A DNA stretch of 64,000 nucleotides, from the NCBI GenBank assembly GCA_018714445.1, contig DVNK01000024.1, positions 62,001 through 126,000 of the forward strand, in the 5' to 3' direction. The notes beneath the pieces are model-generated. The model saw only the letters and a list, made by a program, of their open reading frames with translations, was not told where the DNA came from and ran no database searches. Both the position numbers and the translations under genes were made by a program. The stretch is from Candidatus Fimadaptatus faecigallinarum (GTDB lineage Bacteria > Bacillota > Clostridia > Christensenellales > Aristaeellaceae). The first letter of the stretch is position 1. The number at the start of each line of letters is the position of its first letter. Shown piece by piece: positions 1 to 7,577 of the stretch.

Positions 1-299
1 TAATCAAGACCGGTGGCAAGCAGTATCGCGTTGAAAAGAGCGACGTGATCTACGTTGAAAAGCTCGACGCACAGGAGGGCCAGGAGGTCACGTTCGACGT
101 CATGCTCGTGGGCAAGGACGAAGGCGCCGTGATAGGCAAGCCGCTGGTGGCCGGCGCGTCGGTGACCGGTAAGGTCGTAAAGCAGGTCAAGAGCGCCAAG
201 ATACTCGTCTACAAGTACAAGGCCAAGAAGAACGAGCGCAAGCGCCAGGGCCATCGTCAGCCTTATACCAAGGTTGAGATAACCGCGATTAACGCGTAA
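1..299 (+). CDS. rplU: 50S ribosomal protein L21, 5' end cut by window edge
   Basis: L21 of the large ribosomal subunit, binding 23S rRNA. The frame is open from the first base; the visible protein starts [20 protein letters not shown], the conserved start of L21, so only about four N-terminal residues (normally MYAI-like) lie outside the window. The C-terminal part is rich in Lys/Arg ([15 protein letters not shown]), as expected for rRNA contact. The TAA at 297-299 abuts the ATG of prp directly. The gene order rplU-prp-rpmA is the standard Firmicutes operon, so co-transcription is very likely. The GTG at 45 is an internal codon, not a start. Confidence 0.97.
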   Translation, partial: IKTGGKQYRVEKSDVIYVEKLDAQEGQEVTFDVMLVGKDEGAVIGKPLVAGASVTGKVVKQVKSAKILVYKYKAKKNERKRQGHRQPYTKVEITAINA

Positions 300-644
300 A
301 TGACGCGCGTTCGCATGATCACGCGGCGGGGACGCTGCGTGGGGTTCACTGCCAGCGGGCACACGGGCTTTGCCGAGCGCGGGCACGACATAGTGTGCGC
401 GGCGGTGTCGGCGCTCACGCAGACCTGCGAGCTGGGTCTGAGCGACGTACTGGGCCTGGAGCCGGTAGTCGCCCGTGACGATGAGCGCGGCACGTACGTC
501 GTGCGTCTGCCCCGCGGCGTCAGAAAGGCTCAATTGCGCCGCGCGCAATTGCTCTTTAGGACATTGTACATCGGCCTCAAGTCAATCGAGGCCGCTTACC
601 CGGATTGCGTCCGGGTCAACGCGAATGATCGGAGGTGGAACTGA
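300..644 (+). CDS. prp: Ribosomal-processing cysteine protease Prp
   Basis: Prp removes the N-terminal extension of ribosomal protein L27 in Firmicutes. The 114-residue length fits the family. The catalytic pair is visible: His21 in the SGHTGFAE block and Cys33 in [12 protein letters not shown]. The start ATG directly follows the rplU stop, and the TGA overlaps the rpmA ATG by one base (TGATG), pointing to translational coupling. The neighbouring L27 carries the expected cleavable leader MFSMNLQLF, which independently supports the assignment. Residue roles are from family knowledge; cleavage itself is inferred. Confidence 0.95.
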   Translation: MTRVRMITRRGRCVGFTASGHTGFAERGHDIVCAAVSALTQTCELGLSDVLGLEPVVARDDERGTYVVRLPRGVRKAQLRRAQLLFRTLYIGLKSIEAAYPDCVRVNANDRRWN

Positions 645-937
645 TGTTTTCTATGAATCTTCAGCTGTTTGCTCATAAAAAGGGAATGGGCTCCACCCGC
701 AACGGCCGCGACAGCCATGCGCAGCGCCTGGGCACCAAGCGCAGCGACGGCCAGTTCGTGCTGGCGGGCAACATACTGGTGCGCCAGCGGGGCACCAAGA
801 TCCATCCCGGCAACAACGTGGGCATAGGTCACGACGACACGCTGTTTGCCAAGGCGACCGGCGTGGTGCGCTACGAGCGCCTGGGCAAGGACAAGAAGCA
901 GGTCAGCGTTTATCCGCAGGCCGAAGCTGCTGAATAA
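644..937 (+). CDS. rpmA: 50S ribosomal protein L27 with Prp-cleavable leader
   Basis: L27 sits at the peptidyl-transferase centre; its mature N-terminus reaches the tRNA ends. The ATG at 644 was chosen because a GGAGGT site (631-636) lies 7 bases upstream; the ATG at 653 is too far away and the GTG at 635 overlaps that site. The protein begins [20 protein letters not shown]: residues 1-9 match the Firmicutes leader cleaved by Prp after LQLF, giving a mature protein starting AHKKG. Length is 97 residues before processing. A strong terminator follows, so this is the last gene of the operon. Confidence 0.97.
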   Translation: MFSMNLQLFAHKKGMGSTRNGRDSHAQRLGTKRSDGQFVLAGNILVRQRGTKIHPGNNVGIGHDDTLFAKATGVVRYERLGKDKKQVSVYPQAEAAE

Positions 938-951
938 CTTGCGCGCAAAGT

Positions 952-983
952 GCCTGCTCTCCTATGGGGAGCGGGCCTTTTTT
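952..983 (+). terminator. Rho-independent terminator of rplU-prp-rpmA
   Basis: An 11-bp stem (952-962 with 966-976, two G-U pairs, 3-base loop) is followed by six T (978-983), just 14 bases after the rpmA stop. Confidence 0.9.
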
Positions 984-1415
984 ATGTGGCGCAGAGGCTT
1001 TGAGGCGGCGTAAGGCAACTGCGGCAGCGCGCATGCGGTACGCTCGAACGGTCGGCCAGAGCGCCTCGCCGAAGCCAGCCGAATGTAGTGCGGTTCATGC
1101 TTAATCGTGTGGGTTGTATGGCATTTGCAATCGGTATAAGCGCCAAGCGCTCCCGACAGGGTACTACAAGGCGGCGCCGCAATGCCAGCCCGCGCATTGA
1201 GCCCGTGATCGACCACATATGCATTTGCCGTTCGCTTCATTATGGACACAGCCAATTGTGCGCATCAGCCGCATAAAAGGCGGCCGGCAATACGACTGAC
1301 TCGCGTGAGAAGGGCGGGCCAAGAGGCAGGCCATGTGCTCCGGCAATCGCGCCGCTACGCACGCCGCACGCATCAACAAAAGAACCGGGCGGACATGCCC
1401 GCGGAGGAACTGACT
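984..1415. other. Spacer without recognisable gene
   Basis: About 430 bases between the rpmA terminator and the glycosylase gene. Short open frames on both strands show no family resemblance and no ribosome binding site. The glycosylase frame is open upstream to 1242, but those 58 extra codons are outside the family domain. Only the GGAGG at 1403-1407 before the next gene is interpretable. Confidence 0.6.
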
Positions 1416-2249
1416 ATGTTTATAAGATCGGATGTGGATCTCGACCTGACGCTGGTGCGCAGCGCGCAGGTGTTCTTCTGGTACTTTGACGGCCGCGAGT
1501 ACGTCGGTCAGGCCGGTGGCCAGCCTGCGCTGATACTGCCGCGCGAGGACGGCTTTGAAGTCATCAGCCCTATGGACGACGAGGCGTTCTGGCGCGACTA
1601 CTTCGACCTGGGACGCGATTATGCAGCGCTGGAACCCATCTGCGAGCGCGATGAGTACCTGGCGCGCTCATACGGCGCGCTGCATGGGCTGCATGTGCTG
1701 AATCAGCCGGTGTGGGATACGCTCGCGCCGTTCATAATATCAGCCAACAACAACGTGGTCCGCATACGCGCGCTGGTCAGCAAGCTGTGCGAGGCGCTGG
1801 GCGAAGCGCGCAGTATAGACGGCATCGATATACACCTGCTGCCCACTCCCGAGGCGCTGGCTGGCGCATCGGTCGAACTGCTGCGGGGCATGGGCATGGG
1901 CTATCGCGCGCCGTACCTGATAGAAAGCGCGCGCGCCGTATGCGATGGATTCGATCTGGAGGCGCTGCGCGACATGCCGTATGAGCAGGCGCATAAGCAG
2001 TTGCTTCAGCTCAAGGGCGTGGGCCCCAAGGTAGCGGATTGCGTACTGCTGTTTGGCTGCCGGCATTCGCAGGCGTTCCCGGTGGACGTGTGGATGGAGC
2101 GCGCCATGCGCAACTACATGCCCGGCTGCACCAACCGCGCCGAGCTGAAGCGGTGTGCGCAGCGGCTGTGGGGCGCGGACGCGGGTATACTGCAGCAGTA
2201 TCTGTTCCACGCCGCACGCATGGGCATAATCGTGGCCAATGACAAGTGA
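1416..2249 (+). CDS. ogg: 8-oxoguanine DNA glycosylase / AP lyase (OGG family)
   Basis: Bifunctional base-excision repair enzyme that removes 8-oxoguanine and nicks the abasic site. The 277-residue protein has an OGG N-terminal domain (about 1-100) and an HhH-GPD domain (about 105-260). The helix-hairpin-helix reads LLQLKGVGPKVADCV, with the Schiff-base lysine at K205, and the conserved aspartate is D224 in FPVDVWMERAM; the spacing of 19 residues equals that of K249 and D268 in human OGG1. Start: ATG 1416 follows GGAGG at 1403-1407. It stands alone, 39 bases before the DUF554 gene. Assignment as OGG rather than AlkA rests on the lysine. Confidence 0.9.
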   Translation: MFIRSDVDLDLTLVRSAQVFFWYFDGREYVGQAGGQPALILPREDGFEVISPMDDEAFWRDYFDLGRDYAALEPICERDEYLARSYGALHGLHVLNQPVWDTLAPFIISANNNVVRIRALVSKLCEALGEARSIDGIDIHLLPTPEALAGASVELLRGMGMGYRAPYLIESARAVCDGFDLEALRDMPYEQAHKQLLQLKGVGPKVADCVLLFGCRHSQAFPVDVWMERAMRNYMPGCTNRAELKRCAQRLWGADAGILQQYLFHAARMGIIVANDK

Positions 2250-2288
2250 GCAATCGACCGCGCGGTCGTGCGATGGGAGCGGATTGAT

Positions 2289-2993
2289 ATGCCGGGAGTA
2301 ATGATAAATGTGGCGGCGGTGCTGTTGGGCGGCGGCGCGGGGCTGCTGTTAGGCAATCGCGTCAGCGAGCGGTTCCAGCAGACCATGACGCAGGGCCTGT
2401 CGCTCTGCATACTGCTGATAGGCCTGAGCGGCGCGCTGGACGGCACTGATACGATAGGTGCGATAGTGTGTCTGGTCGTGGGCGCACTGATAGGCGAGGC
2501 GTGCGACATAGAGCGCCGGCTGAACGGTTTGGGCGAGTGGGTGCAGCGGCGCATGCGCGGCCGCGGCTCCAATGTTTCGCAGGGGTTTGTCGCGGCCAGC
2601 CTGCTGTTCTGCGTGGGGGCCATGGCGGTCGTAGGGTCGCTGGACGCGGGGCTGTTCGGCGAGTACGATACGCTGATAGCCAAGTCGATGCTGGACGGAG
2701 TCAGTGCGCTGCTGATGGCGACCACGCTGGGGATAGGCGTAATGCTGTCGGCGGCTACGGTGCTGGTGTACCAGGGCGGCATAGCGCTGTTGGCGGGACT
2801 GGTAGCTCCGGCGCTGAGCGATGCCGCGGTGGCGCTTATGTCGGGCGTGGGCGGACTGCTGATTGCAGGGCTGGGACTCAACATGCTGGGCGTGAGCCGC
2901 ATCAGGGTCGGCAATCTGTTGCCGGCGGTGTTTTTGCCTATAATATACGTTCCGGTTGTCGAGTGGGCGAGCGCGCTGTTGGGACTGGCATAA
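2289..2993 (+). CDS. DUF554 family membrane protein
   Basis: Predicted inner-membrane protein of the YqgA/YdfK (DUF554) family; no biochemical role is established. The 234 residues hold about six to seven hydrophobic segments. The N-terminus MPGVMINVAAVLLGGGAG and the block GLSLCILLIGLSGAL are typical of the family, as is the GE-x-DIERRLN region after the second segment. ATG 2289 was preferred over the upstream GTG (2268) because GGGAGCGG lies just before it and homologues start at this point. It follows the glycosylase gene by 39 bases and may be co-transcribed. No regulator or substrate can be inferred. Confidence 0.85.
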   Translation: MPGVMINVAAVLLGGGAGLLLGNRVSERFQQTMTQGLSLCILLIGLSGALDGTDTIGAIVCLVVGALIGEACDIERRLNGLGEWVQRRMRGRGSNVSQGFVAASLLFCVGAMAVVGSLDAGLFGEYDTLIAKSMLDGVSALLMATTLGIGVMLSAATVLVYQGGIALLAGLVAPALSDAAVALMSGVGGLLIAGLGLNMLGVSRIRVGNLLPAVFLPIIYVPVVEWASALLGLA

Positions 2994-3053
2994 ATGCGTC
3001 AAGTTTTGGAAAAATCTGCGGCGCGACAATGGCCGAAGAGTGGGTTTATAGTG

Positions 3054-3059
3054 TATAAT
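3054..3059 (+). promoter_or_regulatory. -10 element before the capA-like gene
   Basis: TATAAT at 3054-3059, with no good -35. It lies in an imperfect inverted repeat (AGTGT at 3050-3054, ACACT at 3067-3071) that could be an operator. A CGGAGGG ribosome binding site follows at 3075-3081. Confidence 0.5.
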
Positions 3060-3200
3060 TGTATTAACACTGCGCGGAGGGAGTGAGCGCCGATCGCAGA
3101 TGAATACATAAGCCGCCGTGCACGCCGAACTGACGCGCAAGGCGCGCATAACCCAAGTGTAGCCACAGGCCATCCAGGCGCGCAGTCCGGTGCACAGACA

Positions 3201-5213
3201 GTGCGTGGCAGTGCGTCATCAGGGCATGGTGCGCGCGGCAGCATGCAGACTTTGCGCGATAGTGCCGCCGAGCGCCAGGCGACGCCAGGCAGCGAGCCAG
3301 CAGCGCGCGCCGGCACAGCATACCAAAGAGGGGCGCACGACAGTGCCCAACCCGCGCGCGCAAGCGCTGCTGAGCGCCAAGCGATACCAGGCAGCGCGTC
3401 AGCAGCGCGCGCCGGTACAGCATACCAAAGAGGAACGCACGACAGTGCCCAACCCGCGCGCGCAAGCGCCGCCGAGCGCCATGCGACGCAGGACAGCGGG
3501 CCAGCAGCGCGCGCCGATACGGCATACCAAAGAGGGGCGCACGACAGTGCCCAATCCGCGCGCGCAAGCGCTGCTGAGCGCCAAGCGATACCAGGCAGCG
3601 CGTCAGCAGCGCGCGCCGGTACAGCATACCAAAGAGGAACGCACGACAGTGCCCAACCCGCGCGTGCAAGCGCCGCCGAGCGCCAGGCGATGCCAGGCAG
3701 CGGACATATGCGCACCGGCACATCAACCGGTCGTAGCACAAATGACCGCGCGCAAATACAGGCTGTCGCGGATCATACTGGAGCGCACGAAGGCGCGCAA
3801 CTGCCTCGCGCTGGCGTAACGGTGCATCAGGGCAGTCGGCCCAGACATCACGGAACGACGGACACTCCGAACAAGCATGACTACACGCGGCTCCCACGCG
3901 AAGCCGATAGGATGGCTTATGCCAATAACCAACCCATGCGCGCTGGCGCAGCGGACGGTCGCGGCGCGAATGTCAATGCGCATGCGCAGCATCATGCCGG
4001 CAATCGGATCGCACCGGCCGCATCGGCGCGCAGGGCGCCGGCGGCGCGCCATTCACCGGCGCATCGCCGTGTACGCAGCGCGGCGCGACGCCGGATTGCG
4101 CTCAAATGCGTTTGTGCGTTGGCGGTGCTGTTAGCGGCGCTGCTGTGGCCGGCGACCTGCCCGCCCGACGACTTGCCGCCGAGTGGCGATGCTGGCGTCG
4201 TGCAGCCGCTGCCCATTGCCACGCCTACGCCCACGCCCGCCCCGACCGCCGAGCCCGTGCCGGCGCGGGTGACGATCAGCGCGGCGGGCGACTGTACGCT
4301 GGGCTATGACCCGCAGCTGGGATATTCCAACTCACTGCCCAACGAGCTGGAGCGGCAGGGCGGCGATTACAGCTACTTCTTCCGGGATGTTTACCCGGTA
4401 TTTGCCAGCGACGACTTGACGGTGGTCAATCTGGAATGTGCGTTTACCGAGTCCAACTCGCGCGTTGAGGGCAAGACGTTCTGCTTCAAGGGCGACCCGC
4501 TTTACCGCAACATACTGACTGAGGGCTCGATAGAGGTAGTGTCGCTGGGCAACAATCACGCGCGCGACTACGGCGACACGGGCTTTAACGACACGGTCGA
4601 CGCATTGCGCGAGGCCGGCGTGGGATTTGCGGTCAATGGTATCAGCTGTGTGCGCGAGGTGAACGGCATACGCGTAGGGTTTTTGAGCTATCGCAACCAC
4701 ACGCCCGAGTTGGACTCGCTGAAGGCCGATATCGCGTCGCTGCGTGCGCAGTGCGATGTGGTCGTGTGTTCGTTCCACTGGGGCGAGGAATACCGCAACG
4801 TGGCTAATTCAGAGCAGCTTGAGCGCGGGCGCGCGGCTGTTGACTACGGCGCGGATCTGGTGCTGGGGCATCATCCGCATGTAATAGGATCTATCGAGCA
4901 GTACAAGGGCGTGTACATCTGCTATTCGCTGGGCAACTTCTGCTTTGGCGGCAACCGCAACCCGGAGGACAAGGACTCGTTCATATTCCGTCAGACGTTT
5001 GAGCTGACCGAGCAGGGCGCAGTCAGTGTGGGTATCGAGATAGTGCCGTGCCGGATATCGTCTACCGATTCGCGCAACGACTACCAGCCCACGATCTATG
5101 GCCGTGAGGATGCGTTGCGCGTGCTGGAGCGGCTCAACTCGTATTCAGCGCCGCTGGAGTATGGCGTTGCGCTGGATGAGTCGGCGCTGGGCTGGCAGTG
5201 GATCGACGGCTAA
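3201..5213 (+). CDS. CapA-family membrane-anchored protein with repetitive N-terminus
   Basis: The C-terminal half (about residues 358-640) is a CapA/PGA_cap metallophosphatase-fold domain, known from poly-glutamate capsule proteins: SAAGDCTLGYD, VNLECAFT, SLGNNHARDYG, SFHWGEEY and LGHHPHVI are its conserved blocks. Before it lie a Pro/Thr linker (about 325-355) and one hydrophobic segment (about 299-318) preceded by arginines, giving a cytoplasmic N-terminus and an external catalytic domain. Residues 1-290 are low-complexity, Ala/Arg/Gln-rich and contain four copies of a 34-residue repeat. The start is uncertain: GTG 3201 has no ribosome binding site, while the good site at 3075-3081 is followed in this frame (open from 3087) by no ATG, GTG or TTG at a usable distance. 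No capsule genes adjoin it. The true enzymatic role is unknown. Confidence 0.75.
   Translation: MRGSASSGHGARGSMQTLRDSAAERQATPGSEPAARAGTAYQRGAHDSAQPARASAAERQAIPGSASAARAGTAYQRGTHDSAQPARASAAERHATQDSGPAARADTAYQRGAHDSAQSARASAAERQAIPGSASAARAGTAYQRGTHDSAQPARASAAERQAMPGSGHMRTGTSTGRSTNDRAQIQAVADHTGAHEGAQLPRAGVTVHQGSRPRHHGTTDTPNKHDYTRLPREADRMAYANNQPMRAGAADGRGANVNAHAQHHAGNRIAPAASARRAPAARHSPAHRRVRSAARRRIALKCVCALAVLLAALLWPATCPPDDLPPSGDAGVVQPLPIATPTPTPAPTAEPVPARVTISAAGDCTLGYDPQLGYSNSLPNELERQGGDYSYFFRDVYPVFASDDLTVVNLECAFTESNSRVEGKTFCFKGDPLYRNILTEGSIEVVSLGNNHARDYGDTGFNDTVDALREAGVGFAVNGISCVREVNGIRVGFLSYRNHTPELDSLKADIASLRAQCDVVVCSFHWGEEYRNVANSEQLERGRAAVDYGADLVLGHHPHVIGSIEQYKGVYICYSLGNFCFGGNRNPEDKDSFIFRQTFELTEQGAVSVGIEIVPCRISSTDSRNDYQPTIYGREDALRVLERLNSYSAPLEYGVALDESALGWQWIDG
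3270..3690 (+). repeat. 102-bp tandem repeat inside the CapA-like gene (about 4 copies)
   Basis: The marker CATACCAAAGAGG recurs at 3319, 3421, 3523 and 3625, exactly 102 bases apart, so each unit is 34 codons and keeps the frame. Copies 2 and 4 are nearly identical, as if a two-unit block had duplicated. Confidence 0.9.
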
Positions 5214-5357
5214 CCCGGGCTGTGTGGTTGGCCATGTCGTGAGCGCAGGTATTGAGCGCGCTAAATGGCGGCAAACTGCTGATTAGACCTGCAAATGGGG
5301 GGCGGTTGAACTGCAAACGAACAACCGGACTGTAAACGGAAGCTCTAAAATATTAAA
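5214..5357. other. Spacer between capA-like gene and lysC terminator
   Basis: No gene or clear signal seen. The spacer separates convergent genes; only the hairpin that follows at 5358-5392 is interpretable. Confidence 0.5.
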
Positions 5358-5392
5358 CAGCCGCGCGGGGGCCAATGGCTGCCGTGCGGCTG
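5358..5392 (-). terminator. Hairpin terminator for lysC (possibly bidirectional)
   Basis: Stem of 11 bp (5358-5368 with 5382-5392, one G-U). On the minus strand it is followed by a T-rich run (complement of 5345-5357), fitting the end of the lysC transcript. Confidence 0.7.
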
Positions 5393-5446
5393 TGCTTTAT
5401 GCGTTTGAATATCGATTTAGTCAGAGCGCGGGGGAATTGCCCGATA

Positions 5447-6787
5447 TCATTCGACAAACGCCTTGTATATTGCGCGTATCGCGCGCTCGAAGTCCGATAT
5501 GTCGACGCCCACGATAATGTTCAATTCGCTGGAACCCTGGTCGATCATGCGCACGTTGATGCGGTTTTCGGCCAGCGCGGTGAACAGCTTGGCGGCGGTG
5601 CCGAACGCGCCGGCCATGCCCCGACCCACGGTCGCGATCAGCGCCAGTCCGCGCTTGAGCTCGAGCGTATCGGGCTGCACGGTGTCATTTATGCGGCGCA
5701 GCAGCTCCTCCTGATGCATGTTGAAGTCCTTGTCGTTGATTATGACGCACATCGTATCTATGCCGGTGGGCATGTGTTCGAACGACACGCCATACTCCTC
5801 AAGCGCGCTGAGCACGCGTCGGCCTACGCCCAGCTCGCTGTTCATCATGGCCTTTTCTATGGAGAGTATCGTAAATCCGGTGTGACCGGCGATGCCGGTT
5901 ATTGCGGTATCGTTCATCTGGTTCTCGCTGGAGATATCGCAGACAATCATCGTACCGGGATCGTCGGGATCGTTTGTGTTGCGTATGTTTGTGGGTATGC
6001 CGGCGCGGCGCACCGGGAACACGGCGTCCTCGTGCAGTACGGTCGCGCCCATGTAGCTCAGCTCGCGCAGCTCGCGGTATGTGAGCTGGTTTATGCGGCG
6101 GGGATTGTCGATTATGCGCGGGTCGGCCATAAGGAAACCGGACACATCGGTCCAGTTTTCGTACCGATCGGCGTCTACAGCGCGTGCGACCACGGCGCCG
6201 GTTATATCCGAACCACCGCGCGAGAACGTCTTGACCTGGCCGTCGGGCATGGCGCCGTAGAAACCGGGAATCACGCCGTGCTCATGATGGCGCAGCTCGT
6301 CGGAGAGTATCGTATTGGTGAGTTCGGCCTGGAACACGCCCTGTTGTGAAAAGACTATGTAATCCGCCGGGTCGATGAAGTCCCAGCCCATGTATTCGGC
6401 CAGCAGCCGGCCGTTCAGGTATTCGCCGCGCGAGGCGGCATAGTCGCTGTTGCGGCGCATCAGTATCTGACGGCGCACGCCCAGCAGTATTGGCATCAGG
6501 TCAATTGTCAGTCCGAGTTCGGCGGCGATGCCGCAATACCTGTCGATCACCGGCTCGAAAGCGGCGGTCAGGCGCGCCTCAGCGTCGCCGGGCGCGGAGC
6601 CGACTACGGCGTTGTGGCATGCATAGAGCATGTCGGTTACCTTGACGTCGTCCTTGAAGCGCTTGCCGGGCGCGGACGGCACGACGAACCGCCGCTCGGG
6701 ATTGGCCAGCAGTATATCGCGCACCTTGCGGAATTGGCCTGCATCCGCCAGCGAGCTGCCGCCAAATTTTGTCACTATGATGCCCAT
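5447..6787 (-). CDS. lysC: Aspartate kinase
   Basis: First enzyme of the aspartate pathway (Lys, Thr, Met, and diaminopimelate for the cell wall): phosphorylates aspartate to aspartyl-phosphate. The 446-residue protein begins MGIIVTKFGGSSLAD, with the nucleotide-binding KFGGSS motif; FSRGGSDITGA in mid-protein is the conserved substrate/ATP block, and the last 140 residues fit two ACT regulatory domains, so feedback inhibition by an amino acid is expected. The start at 6787 has GGAGGG 10 bases upstream; the longer frame to 6829 would place that site inside the gene. It lies 59 bases after a GNAT gene on the same strand, a likely two-gene operon. Which end product inhibits it cannot be read from the sequence. 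Confidence 0.93.
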   Translation of the reverse strand: MGIIVTKFGGSSLADAGQFRKVRDILLANPERRFVVPSAPGKRFKDDVKVTDMLYACHNAVVGSAPGDAEARLTAAFEPVIDRYCGIAAELGLTIDLMPILLGVRRQILMRRNSDYAASRGEYLNGRLLAEYMGWDFIDPADYIVFSQQGVFQAELTNTILSDELRHHEHGVIPGFYGAMPDGQVKTFSRGGSDITGAVVARAVDADRYENWTDVSGFLMADPRIIDNPRRINQLTYRELRELSYMGATVLHEDAVFPVRRAGIPTNIRNTNDPDDPGTMIVCDISSENQMNDTAITGIAGHTGFTILSIEKAMMNSELGVGRRVLSALEEYGVSFEHMPTGIDTMCVIINDKDFNMHQEELLRRINDTVQPDTLELKRGLALIATVGRGMAGAFGTAAKLFTALAENRINVRMIDQGSSELNIIVGVDISDFERAIRAIYKAFVE

Positions 6788-6846
6788 GCTATCAGAACCC
6801 TCCATATGACTGCGGACGCGCGCCCGCACAGCCTCTTATCTTTAAT

Positions 6847-7404
6847 TTATGTATCTTGGCCCGGGCGGGTGCGTTCCCAGTCCTCATGCAGTATGCCCAT
6901 TATCACCGAATCGCAGTACTTGCCGTCGGTGAACATGTCCTTGCGCAGCACGCCTTCGCGCACAAAACCGCATTTTTCATAACAGCGCAGTGCCCGCGCA
7001 TTGTCCGAGTGCACGCGCAGTTGCACGCGATTCAGATTTAAATGATTGAACGCGAGTTCCAGCAGCAGGCCGATAGCCTCGGTGCCATAACCCTGACCCT
7101 GGTGTTCGGGGCCGATCACTATCGCCAGCGACGCCTTGCGCGAATAGGAGGTTATCTTCATCAGGTCGCACTGGCCGATGTAGTCGCCGCTCATCAGGTC
7201 GGCTATGACCAGGTGCACGCCCGGGTTGGTACCGGCCAGCAGTCCGTCCAGAAAGTGGGCGGTCTGATCGTAGGTCTGCGGCACGGTGAACGTGTCCGAG
7301 AGGTAGCGCGTGGTATCCGGGTCGGTCACCCAGCGGCGCATGGGCTCAAGGTCGCATTGCTCGAATTCGCGCAGCATTATGCGCTTGCCTAACATCCGGG
7401 GCAT
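6847..7404 (-). CDS. GNAT family N-acetyltransferase (RimJ/RimL-like)
   Basis: Acetyl-CoA-dependent acetyltransferase of the GNAT fold, 185 residues. The acetyl-CoA site is visible as IGPEHQGQGYGTEAIGLLLE (Q/R-x-x-G-x-G/A motif), followed by the β-strand/helix LNLNRVQLRVHSDNARALRCYEKCGF, which is typical of the RimJ/RimL subgroup; the start MLGKRIMLREFEQCDLE also fits. A start at 7404 (after GGGGGTGG) or at the third-next Met codon, 7395, is possible. The acceptor (protein N-terminus, antibiotic or small molecule) is unknown. It sits upstream of lysC in the same direction and diverges from argS. Confidence 0.85.
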   Translation of the reverse strand: MPRMLGKRIMLREFEQCDLEPMRRWVTDPDTTRYLSDTFTVPQTYDQTAHFLDGLLAGTNPGVHLVIADLMSGDYIGQCDLMKITSYSRKASLAIVIGPEHQGQGYGTEAIGLLLELAFNHLNLNRVQLRVHSDNARALRCYEKCGFVREGVLRKDMFTDGKYCDSVIMGILHEDWERTRPGQDT

Positions 7405-7577
7405 ATGCCCACCCCCAATATATTATAGCCTGCGGCCAGTCCTTCAATATGCGGATATATTTTCTATTTTACAACGGAATCCGGCTTAGTCAATAGAGTT
7501 TACCAAATGTTTTAGTGGGCTTAACTGCGGCATGGTATGATGATAGAACCTTTTAATATTACAGGGGTGGATTGAGT
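7405..7577. promoter_or_regulatory. Divergent promoter region, GNAT-lysC / argS
   Basis: AT-rich 170-bp spacer between divergently transcribed genes. A TATGAT at 7536-7541 is a plausible -10 for argS; no convincing -35 is seen. CAGGGGTGG (7562-7570) is the argS ribosome binding site. Confidence 0.4.

Noticed and set aside
635-643. GTG at 635 as the rpmA start
   Set aside because: It overlaps the ribosome binding site that serves ATG 644, and the leader from 644 matches the known Prp substrate.
7572-7577. TTG at 7572 as the argS start
   Set aside because: Too close to the binding site; ATG 7578 has correct spacing.
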